In this document: positions 7,821 through 18,200 of the stretch, in pieces
Position numbering within the stretch: the stretch's first letter is position 1
Layout of the letters: each line of letters begins with the position of its first letter
NCBI GenBank assembly: GCA_905214225.1
Contig: CAJMLL010000022.1
Span: 1 to 38,728, forward strand
Direction of reading: 5' to 3'
Length of the DNA stretch: 38,728 nucleotides
DNA from: an uncultured bacterium
Lineage (GTDB): Bacteria; Bacillota; Clostridia; Peptostreptococcales; Anaerovoracaceae
Position numbers and translations under genes: made by a program
The notes under the pieces: model-generated
The model's database searches: none
Seen by the model: the letters and a program-made list of their open reading frames with translations, nothing else
What the model was told of the DNA's origin: nothing

Positions 7821-9272
7821 CTACTTCAGCTTCAATTTCTTTACGACAGACATCTTTCCATTCGTTTTTCCATTCTGAGCACGAACCTTAACGTAAATGG
7901 TCCTGCCTTTTTTCGCGGTAAAGCTATGGCTGAGTTTCTTCGTCTTCACAAGCTGCTTGTACTTTCCATTTTTCGAGGTTCGAACGTAGAGGCGGTAATA
8001 TTTTGCGTTTCTGACCTTCTTCCAGCGTACAGTTATCTTTCTCTTATCTTTGACGTATTTATTTCCTTTACGGTATTTTACCGCTTTTATGGAAGTAAGC
8101 TTACCCCTGCCGACGGTGATTTTTTCCGGCCTGGAAACCTGTGATTCCTTCGACTCGATTTCGCGGAGGTTCGCTTTTGCGATGGCGAGGTCTGCGATGG
8201 CCCTTCTGAGATCCTGTTCTGCTTTCTTCTGTACAGCCTTTGCCTCTTCAAGCGCTTTTTTCTGCGCCGTGCGGTCCGCCGGAACAGTTACTGTATGGCT
8301 GCCACAGCTGTTTCTGGCATTCTGGTATTTCTTCATTGCCTGCGAAAGTTCTGGATAATTCTTATAGCTTTCCGGATTGTTCAGGGAAATCTTGTTTGCT
8401 GCATCAGCAGAAGCCGCGGCCTTCTGAAATGCTTTCTCACTGTAAAAAACATCGATTTTCAACAATCTGACCGCATCTTCAGCCCAGTTCAATTCAAGTT
8501 CTGCATTATCAGAAGTTTCCTGCCATCCTGCTACAGCTTCTTTTGCGGTTTCAAGAACCTCTGCCTTTAAATATTGTTTGTTTACCGCCTTCTTCAGGTT
8601 CTCTTCTGCCGCCTTAACATCTTCCTCACTTTTCTGACCATCCGATTTTACCTGATTCAGTTTTTCCTGTGCGTCCTGAACTGCTTTATCCGCTTCGGAT
8701 TTCTGCTCTCTCACTTTCTTCAGCGCTCCTTCTGAAACAGATAAATTTTTCTCTGCATCTGCTGATGCCGCTGCTTTTTCCTCCAGCTTTTTCTCTGCCT
8801 TCTGCTGTTTTTCTTCTGCCTGCTTCTGCTTTTCTTTCGCATCTTTCCTGGCTGCCTCGGCATCGGCCTTTATTCCTGCCAGAATATCTTTTGCCTTCTG
8901 ATAATATGGAGCCGGATCTGTACCGTAAGAGATTGTTCTGGTCGTATCCTTCACGGCATCGAGTGCTTTCTGGGCGGCAGCAGTCTTCTGGACAGCCTGA
9001 TCTCTGGCGGTCTGCCTGCGTTTCACTTCCTCCTGCGCCTTCGAATACGCTTCTTTCGCTTCTGCTTTATTCGCAGGCTTCACCGCAGCTGCAGCAGCGG
9101 CCTTCACCGAAGCAGATCTTCCGCCTGCTGCAGACGAATTGTCCGCACCTGGCGTCGTATCCGCAAACACCGGTGCCGCGGATCCCGCTGTCCCGGCTGT
9201 CACCATCACACCCGAAAGCACTACGGCTGCTGCAGCGTTTTTTCTGTTCCTCTCCATCCTGTTTTTCTTCAT
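7821..9272 (-). CDS. Secreted coiled-coil protein with C-terminal Fn3-like domain
   Basis: With the ATG at 9272 the product has 483 residues. The start is chosen because GGAGAGGAGTTAAGG directly precedes it, while the longer frame to 9320 has no ribosome binding site. A signal peptide (about 1-33, ending PVFA) is followed by a long Ala/Lys/Glu/Gln-rich coiled coil (about 45-395) and a C-terminal Fn3-like domain (about 410-483: RKITVRWKKVRNAKYYRLYVRTS). It is a shorter paralogue of the protein at 15229-18633: the N-terminal KNAAAAVVLSGVM segment, the coiled-coil heptads and the C-terminal domain match, but the CAP domain is missing. It is probably a surface adhesin or wall-associated stalk; function is inferred. 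Confidence 0.85.
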   Translation of the reverse strand: MKKNRMERNRKNAAAAVVLSGVMVTAGTAGSAAPVFADTTPGADNSSAAGGRSASVKAAAAAAVKPANKAEAKEAYSKAQEEVKRRQTARDQAVQKTAAAQKALDAVKDTTRTISYGTDPAPYYQKAKDILAGIKADAEAARKDAKEKQKQAEEKQQKAEKKLEEKAAASADAEKNLSVSEGALKKVREQKSEADKAVQDAQEKLNQVKSDGQKSEEDVKAAEENLKKAVNKQYLKAEVLETAKEAVAGWQETSDNAELELNWAEDAVRLLKIDVFYSEKAFQKAAASADAANKISLNNPESYKNYPELSQAMKKYQNARNSCGSHTVTVPADRTAQKKALEEAKAVQKKAEQDLRRAIADLAIAKANLREIESKESQVSRPEKITVGRGKLTSIKAVKYRKGNKYVKDKRKITVRWKKVRNAKYYRLYVRTSKNGKYKQLVKTKKLSHSFTAKKGRTIYVKVRAQNGKTNGKMSVVKKLKLK

Positions 9273-9775
9273 CCTTAACTCCTCTCCGTTATGACTGATA
9301 ATGATTGGATCGAAACCCATTTCTAATAATATGAATACTCGCTATTTTTCGATTACTAATATCTGCATTCATATTACCGTCGTTATTTTTGTTACCTCTA
9401 AATAGTAATTTTTGGGGTTCTATTTTGCTTTGCGTGCCGTCCAATCCGTGTCTGTCCGCATATCATGCGCCATTTTCGTGCGAAGATCAACACGAATAAA
9501 TATTAAGTCGTTAAATTCATCATGAAGACACCGGATTTTATATGGGAATTTTATTTACCGCTGCTTTCTTCGGATGGGAACGCTTTTTTCTCCTCATCCG
9601 AACTTTTCCTGCTCTTCATATGCAGACGGAATGTACTCCATGCGCCCATCCGAATCACATATAAGAAGAGCCGGGCAGGAGTTTTCATTCGCTCCTGCCC
9701 GGGCTGCTGTCTGCTAACTATATGAAACTGAATGCTGCCTCACTCACCTCCCATCCTCATCCTGCTGCAAGTCTG
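9273..9775. other. 503-bp intergenic region between two minus-strand surface genes
   Basis: No convincing gene is present. It contains an A/T-rich leader for the coiled-coil gene (9273-9420), a weak inverted repeat with TTCGGATG/CATCCGAA arms (about 9573-9602) and the hairpin at 9671-9702. No copy of the TGAACCT promoter element is seen here. Confidence 0.6.
9671..9702 (-). terminator. Hairpin, probable terminator of the gene at 9776-11431
   Basis: A perfect 11-bp stem CCGGGCAGGAG / CTCCTGCCCGG with a 10-base loop lies about 75 bases after the upstream stop codon. On the minus strand it is followed by CTCTTCTTATA, a weak T-rich tail. Confidence 0.65.
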
Positions 9776-11431
9776 TTACGCGGCATCCTTCAGCGAAACG
9801 CCGGAATCTGTTTCCGCGCCGGCTCCGGAAGAATCACTGGAATCGGTGTAATCTGCCCACTTGCTGGTCCAGTTATCGAAGCGGGTATCATCTGTCCGGT
9901 ACTGTGCGAGATTGGAATCTGTGTAGTAGTCATGATGATGATCCGTATCCAGAGAATTTAATTTCCCGTAGCTGACCATGAAGTACTTCCAATTAACCCG
10001 CGTTCCGTTATCCATCCATGTAGTGTCGACATTGTACCAATTTCCATCGATCTTAACAATATTCCACGCGTGATCGCCTGAATCGTACAAAATGGTCTTC
10101 ACCGGAACATTCAGATCTTCCAGAATGTATGTATAGGCTTTTGCATATCCTTCACAGATTGTTTTCGGATTATCGTCCAACAGAGTGTGTTTGAGGCTGA
10201 TATCCGCTTTTGTATAGTCTCCAGAATTATATGTATCATAGTCATAGCTGGTATGCTTGACCATCCATTCCGCAGCGAGCCTGGCCTTCATCAGATCCGA
10301 CGAGCTGTCGGTAATTCCCATCTCTTCCTTGATCTGGTCAACTTTTTCATCCAGCGCCGGATCTTTAACATGAATCGTAATCGTATAGCTTTCCCTGCCA
10401 GAAGGCCCTTCATCGAACAGTGTGTATGTACTGTCTCCCTGCTCCTGCGCTATGATGTAGAGAACTCCGGGTTCAGTTGATTTCCCACATACTATAGCAT
10501 TAGCATGATAATGTTCCCAACCGGCTTTCTTTCCTTTCCACCCTTCAATATATTTACAGGAAATTTTTTTCGTTTCTCCAATATTCAGAGTTACGGACTG
10601 CGTTCCGATTTCATAATGCCCGTATTCCGGCTTCATGTAATAGCTTTCAGTCTCGGACCAGTTCCCGGCCTTGTCACCGTTCAGCGCCCTTACCTTGACA
10701 AGGATGGTTTTGTCGTATCCGGTCGGAAGTGTGTAACCGCTGCAGCTGTCGACATCCGCGGTCTGCCAGTCGTCATCGCCGATCTTGTAGCTCATCTCGT
10801 AAGAGGTCACCCTCCCGGACGGCTCATCCCAGCTGACGGTCACTGTGCCATCGCTGCTGCCTTCCATGCTGATGCCGGACGGCACGCCAGGGGTCTGGCT
10901 GTGCGTGTTCTCTCCGCTGTCTTCACTTGTATCGGAAGCATTATCCTGAGAACCGGAATTGCTGCTCTGCGCGGTAACCGTCTTGAAAACAGACGATACA
11001 GCGCCGGCTTTCTTTGTGCTGCCTCTGCGGTTATAGGCGCGGATCTTTACCTTCAGCAGCTGATGGTATCCCACATCAATCCGGACTGTTGCTGATGAAG
11101 TAAGTCTGGTCTTCCAGGATCTGCTGCCGATCTTGTAATAGACTTTATAAAGCGCAGATCCGGTCGTATTAGCTGGTCTGTTCCAGCTGACGTAAACAAT
11201 TCTTCCATATTTTGAGAAGGCAAGGTGTTTTACCGTGCCCGGTGTTTTCAGACTCGTCTTCTTTCTACTTGATCTGGCGACTTTTACAGAATTCGCCTGG
11301 TGGATTTTATTTGTCACTGCGGTCGCTGCTGAAGCGGTCATGGCCGACTGCGGGAGCAGCAGACAAAGCGCAATCGGCAAGGTAAATACAAATATTGCGG
11401 TTCTCCGCCATATTGTTTTTGATTCTGTCAT
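9776..11431 (-). CDS. Secreted Fn3-transglutaminase-like protein (paralogue 1)
   Basis: A 551-residue exported protein. After the signal peptide (about 9-36) come two Fn3 domains (about 62-150 and 180-270), an Ig-like domain (about 275-355) and a transglutaminase-like domain in the C-terminal third. The triad is Cys426 (ICEGYAKAYTYIL), His454 (GDHAWNIVKIDG) and Asp469 (YNVDTTWMD). GAGGAGAG precedes the start. It shares architecture and long stretches of near-identical sequence with the neighbour at 12234-13823, so the two arose by duplication, with the small gene at 11514 between them. Likely a cell-surface enzyme acting on proteins or peptides in the wall or environment; substrate unknown. 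Confidence 0.88.
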   Translation of the reverse strand: MTESKTIWRRTAIFVFTLPIALCLLLPQSAMTASAATAVTNKIHQANSVKVARSSRKKTSLKTPGTVKHLAFSKYGRIVYVSWNRPANTTGSALYKVYYKIGSRSWKTRLTSSATVRIDVGYHQLLKVKIRAYNRRGSTKKAGAVSSVFKTVTAQSSNSGSQDNASDTSEDSGENTHSQTPGVPSGISMEGSSDGTVTVSWDEPSGRVTSYEMSYKIGDDDWQTADVDSCSGYTLPTGYDKTILVKVRALNGDKAGNWSETESYYMKPEYGHYEIGTQSVTLNIGETKKISCKYIEGWKGKKAGWEHYHANAIVCGKSTEPGVLYIIAQEQGDSTYTLFDEGPSGRESYTITIHVKDPALDEKVDQIKEEMGITDSSSDLMKARLAAEWMVKHTSYDYDTYNSGDYTKADISLKHTLLDDNPKTICEGYAKAYTYILEDLNVPVKTILYDSGDHAWNIVKIDGNWYNVDTTWMDNGTRVNWKYFMVSYGKLNSLDTDHHHDYYTDSNLAQYRTDDTRFDNWTSKWADYTDSSDSSGAGAETDSGVSLKDAA

Positions 11432-11479
11432 ATTGATCTCTCCTCATGATATTAAGTGCAGGATAAGGTATTATCTGAT

Positions 11480-11500
11480 GCAGGAGAAGCGCTCTCCTGC
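11480..11500 (-). terminator. Short hairpin after the gene at 11514-12173
   Basis: GCAGGAG / CTCCTGC forms a 7-bp stem with a 7-base loop 13 bases after the stop codon. There is no strong T-run, so it may be a weak terminator or an mRNA-stabilising hairpin before the next gene. Confidence 0.45.
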
Positions 11501-11513
11501 ATCACCAGCCGGC

Positions 11514-12173
11514 TTATCTGGAAAGCTGCTTCATGATCTGACTGTAGGTCTTTCCGGTGCGGATGTCGCCGTTATCCGTAAGCTGAATGCAGGTCAGTCC
11601 ATGATATCCACGCTTTTTCAGAGCTTCTTTTCCTTTCTTGTACTGTTTTTTCCCTGTTTTCACCAGCGCCGTGCCCGATGAATTGATTTTGTAAAATTTT
11701 TCATCAATATACTGCGGACGGTCCAGACGCTCGTAGCTATCTAAGGAAATTGATCTGTAACACAGTTTATTCTGCTTTGGAATATATTTCCAGTTAAGTG
11801 AGTAATCCATCATGACAATGTCCCTGATGAGGCGGTGAACTTTCCCGTTCGCGTAAGAATAAACACGCAGAGTCTGGTCATTAGGGCTGACAACGAGTTC
11901 CGGGGTGCTGTCGTTATTGATATAGACCAGTTTATAACGCGGAGTACTATACTCTGAATCGGCCTTATAGTGATTCTTGATCACTTTTTTATATGCGCTT
12001 TTATAGGCCGGAAGGGAACTGCTGTCCGAAGTGCTGCGCTGCATGGCGAAGGCTGGCATCACGCTGAATGCGGATACCATGACGGTAACTGCTGCGGTTG
12101 CGATACTTACTGCTGCAATGGATTTCTTGTTCGTGATTCCACTCATGTTCATTTCTTTTTCTCTCATTTTCAT
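11514..12173 (-). CDS. Small secreted protein of unknown function (VCBS-like strand motif)
   Basis: A product of about 219 residues. The start at 12173 (or 12167) is preferred because GAAAGGA lies just upstream; the frame extends to 12215 without a site. A signal peptide (about 10-42, ending PAFA) is followed by a globular domain. The segment YKLVYINNDSTPELVVS resembles the calcium-loop strand of FG-GAP/VCBS-type proteins, with the acidic loop degenerate. I do not recognise a named family. It sits between two transglutaminase paralogues on the same strand, 60 bases after the stop of the upstream copy, and is probably co-transcribed. Confidence 0.75.
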   Translation of the reverse strand: MKMREKEMNMSGITNKKSIAAVSIATAAVTVMVSAFSVMPAFAMQRSTSDSSSLPAYKSAYKKVIKNHYKADSEYSTPRYKLVYINNDSTPELVVSPNDQTLRVYSYANGKVHRLIRDIVMMDYSLNWKYIPKQNKLCYRSISLDSYERLDRPQYIDEKFYKINSSGTALVKTGKKQYKKGKEALKKRGYHGLTCIQLTDNGDIRTGKTYSQIMKQLSR

Positions 12174-12233
12174 TTGTCCTTTCTTGTTTATTCTGCTTTC
12201 TTTAAACGTCTTCATTATGTATCAGTGCCTCAG

Positions 12234-13823
12234 CTACTCGGTGTAGTTTGCCCAGTCGTAATTATCGTATTTGGTATCGTCACTGCGGTATTGTACAAGA
12301 TTAGGATCGTTATAATATGCATGCGGAGATTTCTCCCAGAATTTATCCATAGAAACCATCTTGGTATAGCTTGTCATAAATTCATCCCATTGACGTACTC
12401 CATTGTTTACTTTCTGATCGTCGTCCATCCAGGTGACATCTACGTTATACCAATATCCGTTAATTTCTACCTGGTTCCATTCATGATCTCCTGCCATATA
12501 AGAAATATTTCTTACCGGGACTCCGAGCTGGGTCAGAATATAATTATAAGCTCTCGCATATCCAGCGCACAAAGTTGCCGGGTTATCTGTTAAAAGCGTA
12601 TATTTAACATCGGCCGATCCATTGCGGCTGTAACTGAAATGTCTGCATTCCCATTCCGCAACGAGTTTGGCCTTCATCAGATCAGACATGCTGTCCTTGA
12701 TACCCATCTCATCCTTGATCTTATCGACCTTTGCCTCCAGCTCTGCATCTAGTACAGGATCTATTACACGTATAACAATGGTGTGTGCCTGCTTACCCGA
12801 TTCATTTTCTTCATAGAGAATATATTTTCCTACACTTGCTTGCTTTCCTGTAATATGAAGAAGCCCGTCTTTCAGATATACAATAGAATTAGCACCTTCA
12901 AATCTAGATCCTGCCTTTTTTCCTTTCCATCCTTCAACGTACTTACATGGAATCGTCTTCGATTCGCCGATCTTCACGGTTACAGAATCCGTACCGATGT
13001 CGTAGTATCCGTACTCCGGCTTCATGTAATAGCTCTTGACCGCGGACCAGCTGCCGGCCCTGTCGCCGTTAAGCGCCCTTACCTTGACTAGGACGGTTTT
13101 GTCGTATCCTGTCTGAAGTGTGTATTCACCATGGATGTCAACATCCGCAGTCTGCCAGTCGTCATCGCCGATCTTGTAGCTCAGCTCATAGGAGGTCACA
13201 TCTTCAGGCGGTTCACCCCAGCTGACGGTCACTGTGCCATCGCTGCTGCCTTCCATGCTGATGCCGGACGGCACGCCAGGTGTCTGGCTGTGCATGTTCT
13301 CTTCGCTTGTATCGGAAGCATTATCCTGAGAACCGGAATTGCCGGCCGACGCGGTAACCGTCTTGAAAACAGAAGATACTGCACCAGCTTTCTTTGTGCT
13401 GCCTCTGCGGTTGTAGGTGCGGATTTTTACCTTCAGGACCTGATGGTATCCCACATCGATCCGGACGGTTGCTGATGAAGTGAGTCTGGTCTTCCAGGAT
13501 CTGCTGCCGATCTTGTAATAGACTTTATAAAGCGCAGATCCACTTGTTTTTGCTGGTCTGTTCCAGCTGACATATACAATCCTTCCATTTTTTGAGAAGG
13601 AAACGCGTTTTACTGTGCCCGGTGTTTTCAGATTCGTCTTCTTTCTACTTGCCCTTGCGACCTTGACGGAATTCGCCTGCTGGATTTTATTTGTCCCTGC
13701 GGTCGCTGCCAAGGCGGTCATGGCCGACTGCGGGAGCAGCATCATGACGGATATTACAGTGAGCAGGATGACGATGCTTATCCGCCTTGCGAGATTATTT
13801 TTCGTGTACGATTTTCCCATCAT
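12234..13823 (-). CDS. Secreted Fn3-transglutaminase-like protein (paralogue 2)
   Basis: With the start at 13823 (AGGAGG, then ATGATG) the protein has 529 residues. The longer frame to 13865 lacks a ribosome binding site. Signal peptide, two Fn3 domains, Ig-like domain and transglutaminase-like domain occur in the same order as in the gene at 9776. The triad is Cys419 (LCAGYARAYNYIL), His447 (GDHEWNQVEING) and Asp462 (YNVDVTWMD). The Fn3 blocks are nearly identical between the copies, while the Ig and catalytic parts have diverged, which suggests different targets or gene conversion in the Fn3 part. Confidence 0.87.
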   Translation of the reverse strand: MMGKSYTKNNLARRISIVILLTVISVMMLLPQSAMTALAATAGTNKIQQANSVKVARASRKKTNLKTPGTVKRVSFSKNGRIVYVSWNRPAKTSGSALYKVYYKIGSRSWKTRLTSSATVRIDVGYHQVLKVKIRTYNRRGSTKKAGAVSSVFKTVTASAGNSGSQDNASDTSEENMHSQTPGVPSGISMEGSSDGTVTVSWGEPPEDVTSYELSYKIGDDDWQTADVDIHGEYTLQTGYDKTVLVKVRALNGDRAGSWSAVKSYYMKPEYGYYDIGTDSVTVKIGESKTIPCKYVEGWKGKKAGSRFEGANSIVYLKDGLLHITGKQASVGKYILYEENESGKQAHTIVIRVIDPVLDAELEAKVDKIKDEMGIKDSMSDLMKAKLVAEWECRHFSYSRNGSADVKYTLLTDNPATLCAGYARAYNYILTQLGVPVRNISYMAGDHEWNQVEINGYWYNVDVTWMDDDQKVNNGVRQWDEFMTSYTKMVSMDKFWEKSPHAYYNDPNLVQYRSDDTKYDNYDWANYTE

Positions 13824-13899
13824 AAACCTCCTGAAAAGATGTTCATACAACATTGACAGATGCAAATTAATATATTATCACTTTCTCAATAAAATATAA

Positions 13900-14643
13900 T
13901 CAGATTTGCTCTATTCCATATACATTATCGACTTTCTTTCTGACCATGCTGATCATAAATACGGCGATAATTCCGAGGGAGATCCACTGGGAGGTGCTGA
14001 AGCACAGGAAGAATCCGCGTACTTCGTCTCCCCGGAAGAATTCCAGGAAGAAGCGGAATGTGCTGTATGAAAGCAGGTAGGTCCAGAGCAGGGCCTGTCC
14101 GGATATTTTCTTTCCGAGGTAAATCAGCAGGATGACCAGCAGAAAATCGAAGCCGGCTTCCAGCGGCTGGGTCGGGAACAGGGTCACGCCGTTCGGAGCA
14201 ATCAGGGAATGGTGGTAGACGATACCGAATGACCAGATTCTGCCATGGCAGCAGCCTGCCATGGTGCATCCGATTCTGCCCATTCCGGCGATCAGCACGC
14301 CTCCCGGCAGGATTGCGGGAATATATTCCCAGGGATCCAGCCAGAAATAGCGGGTGATCATGGCGGCTCCGGCCAGTCCTCCCAGCAGGCCGCCGTAAAA
14401 GACCATTCCTCCTGCCAGCAGTGCTTTCCACTGTCCGGCCTGGATCAGGCTCACTGCTTCCGGCAGGGAAACAGCCAGATAAAGCAGTTTGGCGCCAGCC
14501 AGAACGCCTATGCAGGTGAAGGTCAGAATATAAATTGTATCGTCTGCGTCTACGTGATAACGGAAGCGGGCGAGCAGCATCGACATGACTGCTGCCCCGA
14601 GGAAACCCGATACCATCATCAATCCATATAATGTAATATGCAC
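13900..14643 (-). CDS. lgt: Prolipoprotein diacylglyceryl transferase-like membrane protein
   Basis: Lgt moves diacylglycerol from phosphatidylglycerol to the lipobox cysteine of prolipoproteins. The GTG at 14643 is the likely start (AGGAGG 6 bases upstream; N-terminus VHITLYGLMM), giving 247 residues with about six to seven membrane segments. Family-like motifs are VFYGGLLGGLAG near 85 and GRIGCTMAGCCHGR near 125, and EFFRGDEVRGF near 210. In canonical Lgt the second motif reads GRxGNxxNxExxG; here Asn is Cys and a CC pair follows, so this belongs to a divergent Lgt-like branch and may not be the housekeeping Lgt. It is 46 bp after the DUF4190-type gene, likely one operon. Confidence 0.82.
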   Translation of the reverse strand: MHITLYGLMMVSGFLGAAVMSMLLARFRYHVDADDTIYILTFTCIGVLAGAKLLYLAVSLPEAVSLIQAGQWKALLAGGMVFYGGLLGGLAGAAMITRYFWLDPWEYIPAILPGGVLIAGMGRIGCTMAGCCHGRIWSFGIVYHHSLIAPNGVTLFPTQPLEAGFDFLLVILLIYLGKKISGQALLWTYLLSYSTFRFFLEFFRGDEVRGFFLCFSTSQWISLGIIAVFMISMVRKKVDNVYGIEQI

Positions 14644-14689
14644 TTGATTCCTCCTGTTCTGTTCCTGTCGTATATGAGATTTCTGATTT

Positions 14690-15127
14690 TTAGCTCCAGG
14701 ATGAGCCGAGTGCGGCAAGGGACCCCACGCAGGCTACACAGGCAATAAACACCAGCGCTCCTCCGATCAGTCCGACCAGCGAAAGGACAAATCCGGCTGT
14801 ACGGGTTCCTCCATTAAATCCTGCTTTCTTGGACTTGGACGCGAGGACCAGACCGATGATTCCGAAGAGGATGGAAAGGAGGCTGGAATACTGGAAGAAC
14901 CAGCACACAACGGCGATGATTCCCAGAACAAGTGAAGCGGTTGCAGCTCCCTGTCCCGGGATTTTACCGTTTCCTGAATACTCATTTCCTGCGTTCTGAT
15001 AGGTGTTGTAATCGTCATAACTGTCCTGTCTTCTCATTTCCGGAAATGTGTTGTTTTCCATGTTTGTGTTCTCCGCATTTCTCTCAGTGCTGTTTACGTT
15101 TCTGTTCTGAAAATCTCTGTTATCCAT
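14690..15127 (-). CDS. DUF4190-type small membrane protein
   Basis: A 145-residue product from the ATG at 15127, supported by AAGGA 9 bases upstream; the longer frame to 15175 has no site. The N-terminal 70 residues are Asn/Glu-rich and hydrophilic. Two membrane segments follow (about 72-95 and 110-135) with the DUF4190-like pattern ASLVLGIIAVV...LFGIIGLVLASKSKK. These proteins have no established function. It is the first gene of a two-gene unit with the Lgt-like protein. Confidence 0.8.
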   Translation of the reverse strand: MDNRDFQNRNVNSTERNAENTNMENNTFPEMRRQDSYDDYNTYQNAGNEYSGNGKIPGQGAATASLVLGIIAVVCWFFQYSSLLSILFGIIGLVLASKSKKAGFNGGTRTAGFVLSLVGLIGGALVFIACVACVGSLAALGSSWS

Positions 15128-15158
15128 TGTGTTTTCCTTTCTTTTTTCATGAATGGTG

Positions 15159-15190
15159 TCCGGCATCCGGTGCATTCTGCGGATGCCGGA
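15159..15190 (-). terminator. Hairpin between the giant CAP gene and the DUF4190 gene
   Basis: A perfect 10-bp stem TCCGGCATCC / GGATGCCGGA with a 12-base loop lies 39 bases after the stop codon of the upstream gene. T-runs are poor on the minus strand and modest on the plus strand. Confidence 0.5.
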
Positions 15191-15228
15191 CGGATTGCTG
15201 TTATTTGTTTATTTATGATGAATATCGC

Positions 15229-18200
15229 TTATTTTGCTTTTACGATCTTTACGGAAGAGGTCTTTCCGAGCTTCTTTCCGTTCAGCGCGCGGACCTTTGC
15301 GTAAATGGTTGTACCCTTCTTTACGGTGAAGCTGTAGCTGGTCTTGCTGGTCTTAACTGCCGGCTTGTACTTTCCGTTCTTGGAGTAACGGATGTACAGT
15401 TTGTAGCTCTTGGCGTTCTTGACTTTCTTCCAGCGTACGGTCACTCTGCGCTTATTGCTGACGATTTTTCCGCCCTTGCGGATTTTCGCCGAGGTCATGG
15501 ATGTGATCATGCCCTTTCCCAGTGCGGCTTTTGCATTCAGGCTGTCCAGGGCGTGATTGACAATGGTCAGGTTGGCGATGGCTTTGCTCAGATCCTGCTG
15601 TGCCTTCTGCTGGGCGGCTTTGGCTTCCTCCAGTGCCTTCTTCTGGGCGGAGCTGTCTACAGGGCTGGTGACCGTGTGGCTTCCGCCCTTCTTTACAGCA
15701 TCCTGGTACTGCTTCATGGCGTCTGCGATGTCGGAATAAGCGGCGTAGCTGCTCTGGTCATCCAGGCTGATTTTATTCACTTTTTCTGCTTCTGCCTCTG
15801 CTGCGCTGCAGGCGGCATCTGCCTCTTCAAGCGCTTTCTTCGCTGTCGTTACAGCCTTCTGCGCATCGGAGACGGCCTGTTTCGCGGAACTCAGAGCCTG
15901 CTCTGCGGAATCCTGTGAAGACTTCGCGTCCAGAACTTTCTGGTTTGCGGCTGTATCTTTCTCCAGAACGTCCTGAGCAGTTCTCACTGCCTGGGCGGCG
16001 GCATCTGCCTTCTGCTGGGTGTCCTGCACAGCTTTCTCGGCTTCTGCTGCCTTTGCGGATGCAGCATCCTTCTGCTCCTGGGCGGATGCGGCTTTCTGCT
16101 GAGCGGCCTGATCGGCGCTCTCTGCCTGATCCAGCGTATTCTTCGCCTGCTCCACTGCGGTCTTCGCTGCCGTGACTTTCTGGTTCAGGGAAGAAATCGT
16201 CTCGTTCGCGTGGCTCAGTGCATCTTCCGCCGTGCTAAGGGCATCCTGGCTGGACTTGACGGAAGCGTTCGCATCGGACAATGCAGTTGCTGCCTTGCTC
16301 TGTTCAGCCTTTGTCTGCTCCAGTTCTGTCTGGGCGGTCTTCACACTGGCTGCGGCCTGATCGGCAGCTTCCTGATTCTGCGCAACTTCATCGCTGAGCT
16401 TCTGGTATGCGGTCTGGGCCTTCTGATAATCTGACTCAGCCTGCGTGACCTCTGCCTGGACGGTCTTCAGTTCAGTGGCCTTGGCGGCGGAATCTTTCTG
16501 ATTCTGCTCGATCTCCTTCTGGACGGCTGCCGGGGCCTTCTGGGCCTCTGTCAGAGCAGTATTGGCGTCATTCAGGGCGGTCTGTGCCTCGGTCACATCG
16601 GACGGTGCAGTTTTCAGCGCCTCCAGCTGGGCCTGCGCCTTGCTGACCTTGGCCTTTGCCGCGGTGACGTAAGCGTCCAGGTCTTTTCTGACTGCCGCTG
16701 TATCCACGCCACCCTTCTTATACGTAGTGACCAGATTTGCGGAAGTACTGTATCTGGAATCCTGAAACTTTGTATTTACCTGTGTGATAGCTGCCGAACT
16801 GTTAGTGGCATTTTTAATATTTAAGTAGTGACCGACTTTCTGGTATTCTCTTTCTCCTCCATCGTATTTCTCCTTTTCTGCCGTATACCATCCGGCAAAC
16901 GGGTCCTTATAGCCGAAGCTCAGATTTTCACACTTCAGCGGGCAGCCGGCATTCGACATATAGGTCTTGACAGCAGCATCATTAAATACAGAGTGGTACA
17001 AGGTGTAAGAACCCACCGCTGAGCTGTAGGCGGAGAATGCCATCAAGTCGTAGCTGAAGGTCAGAGGTGTGGTCAGTCCTTCCTGATTTCTGTACTGGTT
17101 CAATTCATCCACATACGCAATTCCCTTCTTAAGATTGTCAAGGGAGTACGCCGCATTGACCAGGCTCTCAATTTCATCTTTATGCTGAGCATACAGGGCC
17201 TTCAGCGTGGTGGTAACTTCTTTATTATTCTCGTCCGTGTATGTAAAGGTGTTCTTGTCTTCATTGGCAATCAGGTTTCTGATATCACTGATCTTCAGTC
17301 CGTCCTTTGCTTTGCTCTCGATGAAGTTCTTCCCGGCATTGTTGTAGGCATCCTGGGCCTCGGCCAGCGCGTTCTGGGCGTCTGTCTGGGCCTGTTTCCA
17401 TTTCTGATTGGCGGCGTCCAGGTTTTTCTGAGCCTGAGTGACTGCCTGTTTTGCAGTTTCCACGCTGGCATTGGCTTCTGCAAGCCTGGTCTTTAACTGC
17501 TCAGCTTTCTGTGTGAGGGTGCTGCTTTCCTGCTGGACCTTATTTAATTCTGTCTGCTTGGTGTTCAGCGTGCTCTGCGCCTGATCGGCCTTTGTTTTTG
17601 CTTCCGCTGCAGCTTTCTGCTGAGCGGTGTAGCTGCTCTGTGCCTGCTTCGCCTGATCCAGCTTAGTCTGGGCTGCCTGAACGGCGCTGTCGGCCTTTGT
17701 CTTGTTCGCCTCTGCAGTCTGAACTGCAGCCTGGGCGCTGGCAAGATTCTGCTCCGCGGTCTTTACCGCGGCCTTTTTATCGGAAACGGAAGAGTCGTTT
17801 TCTGCCTTGCTGAGTTCGGCCTTTGCCGAGTTATAGTCGGTCTGCGCCTTCTGGTAAGCGCTTTCCGCCGCTGTCTTCGCGGCTGCGGCCTCTTTCGCTT
17901 CTGCCTGGGCGCTGGTCAGTGCCTGCTGGGCCAGGGTAAGGGAATCGTGCACATTTTCTGACGTATTCTCCGCTTTCTGCAGGGCCTGATCTGCTTCGCT
18001 CTGTTTCTGCTGGGCATCAGAGAGACTGGCCTTATCGTTTTCCAGCTTCTGGGCGGCGTTTGGATTTTCCTTCAGCGCCTCTTCATAAGCCTGCTTCGCC
18101 TGGTCGCGGTTCTTCACGGCCTGATTGTAGGCATCCTGCTTGGCCTTCAGATCTGCCTGGGCTTTCTGCTGATTTTCCTGCGCCTGCTTCTGCGCATTCT

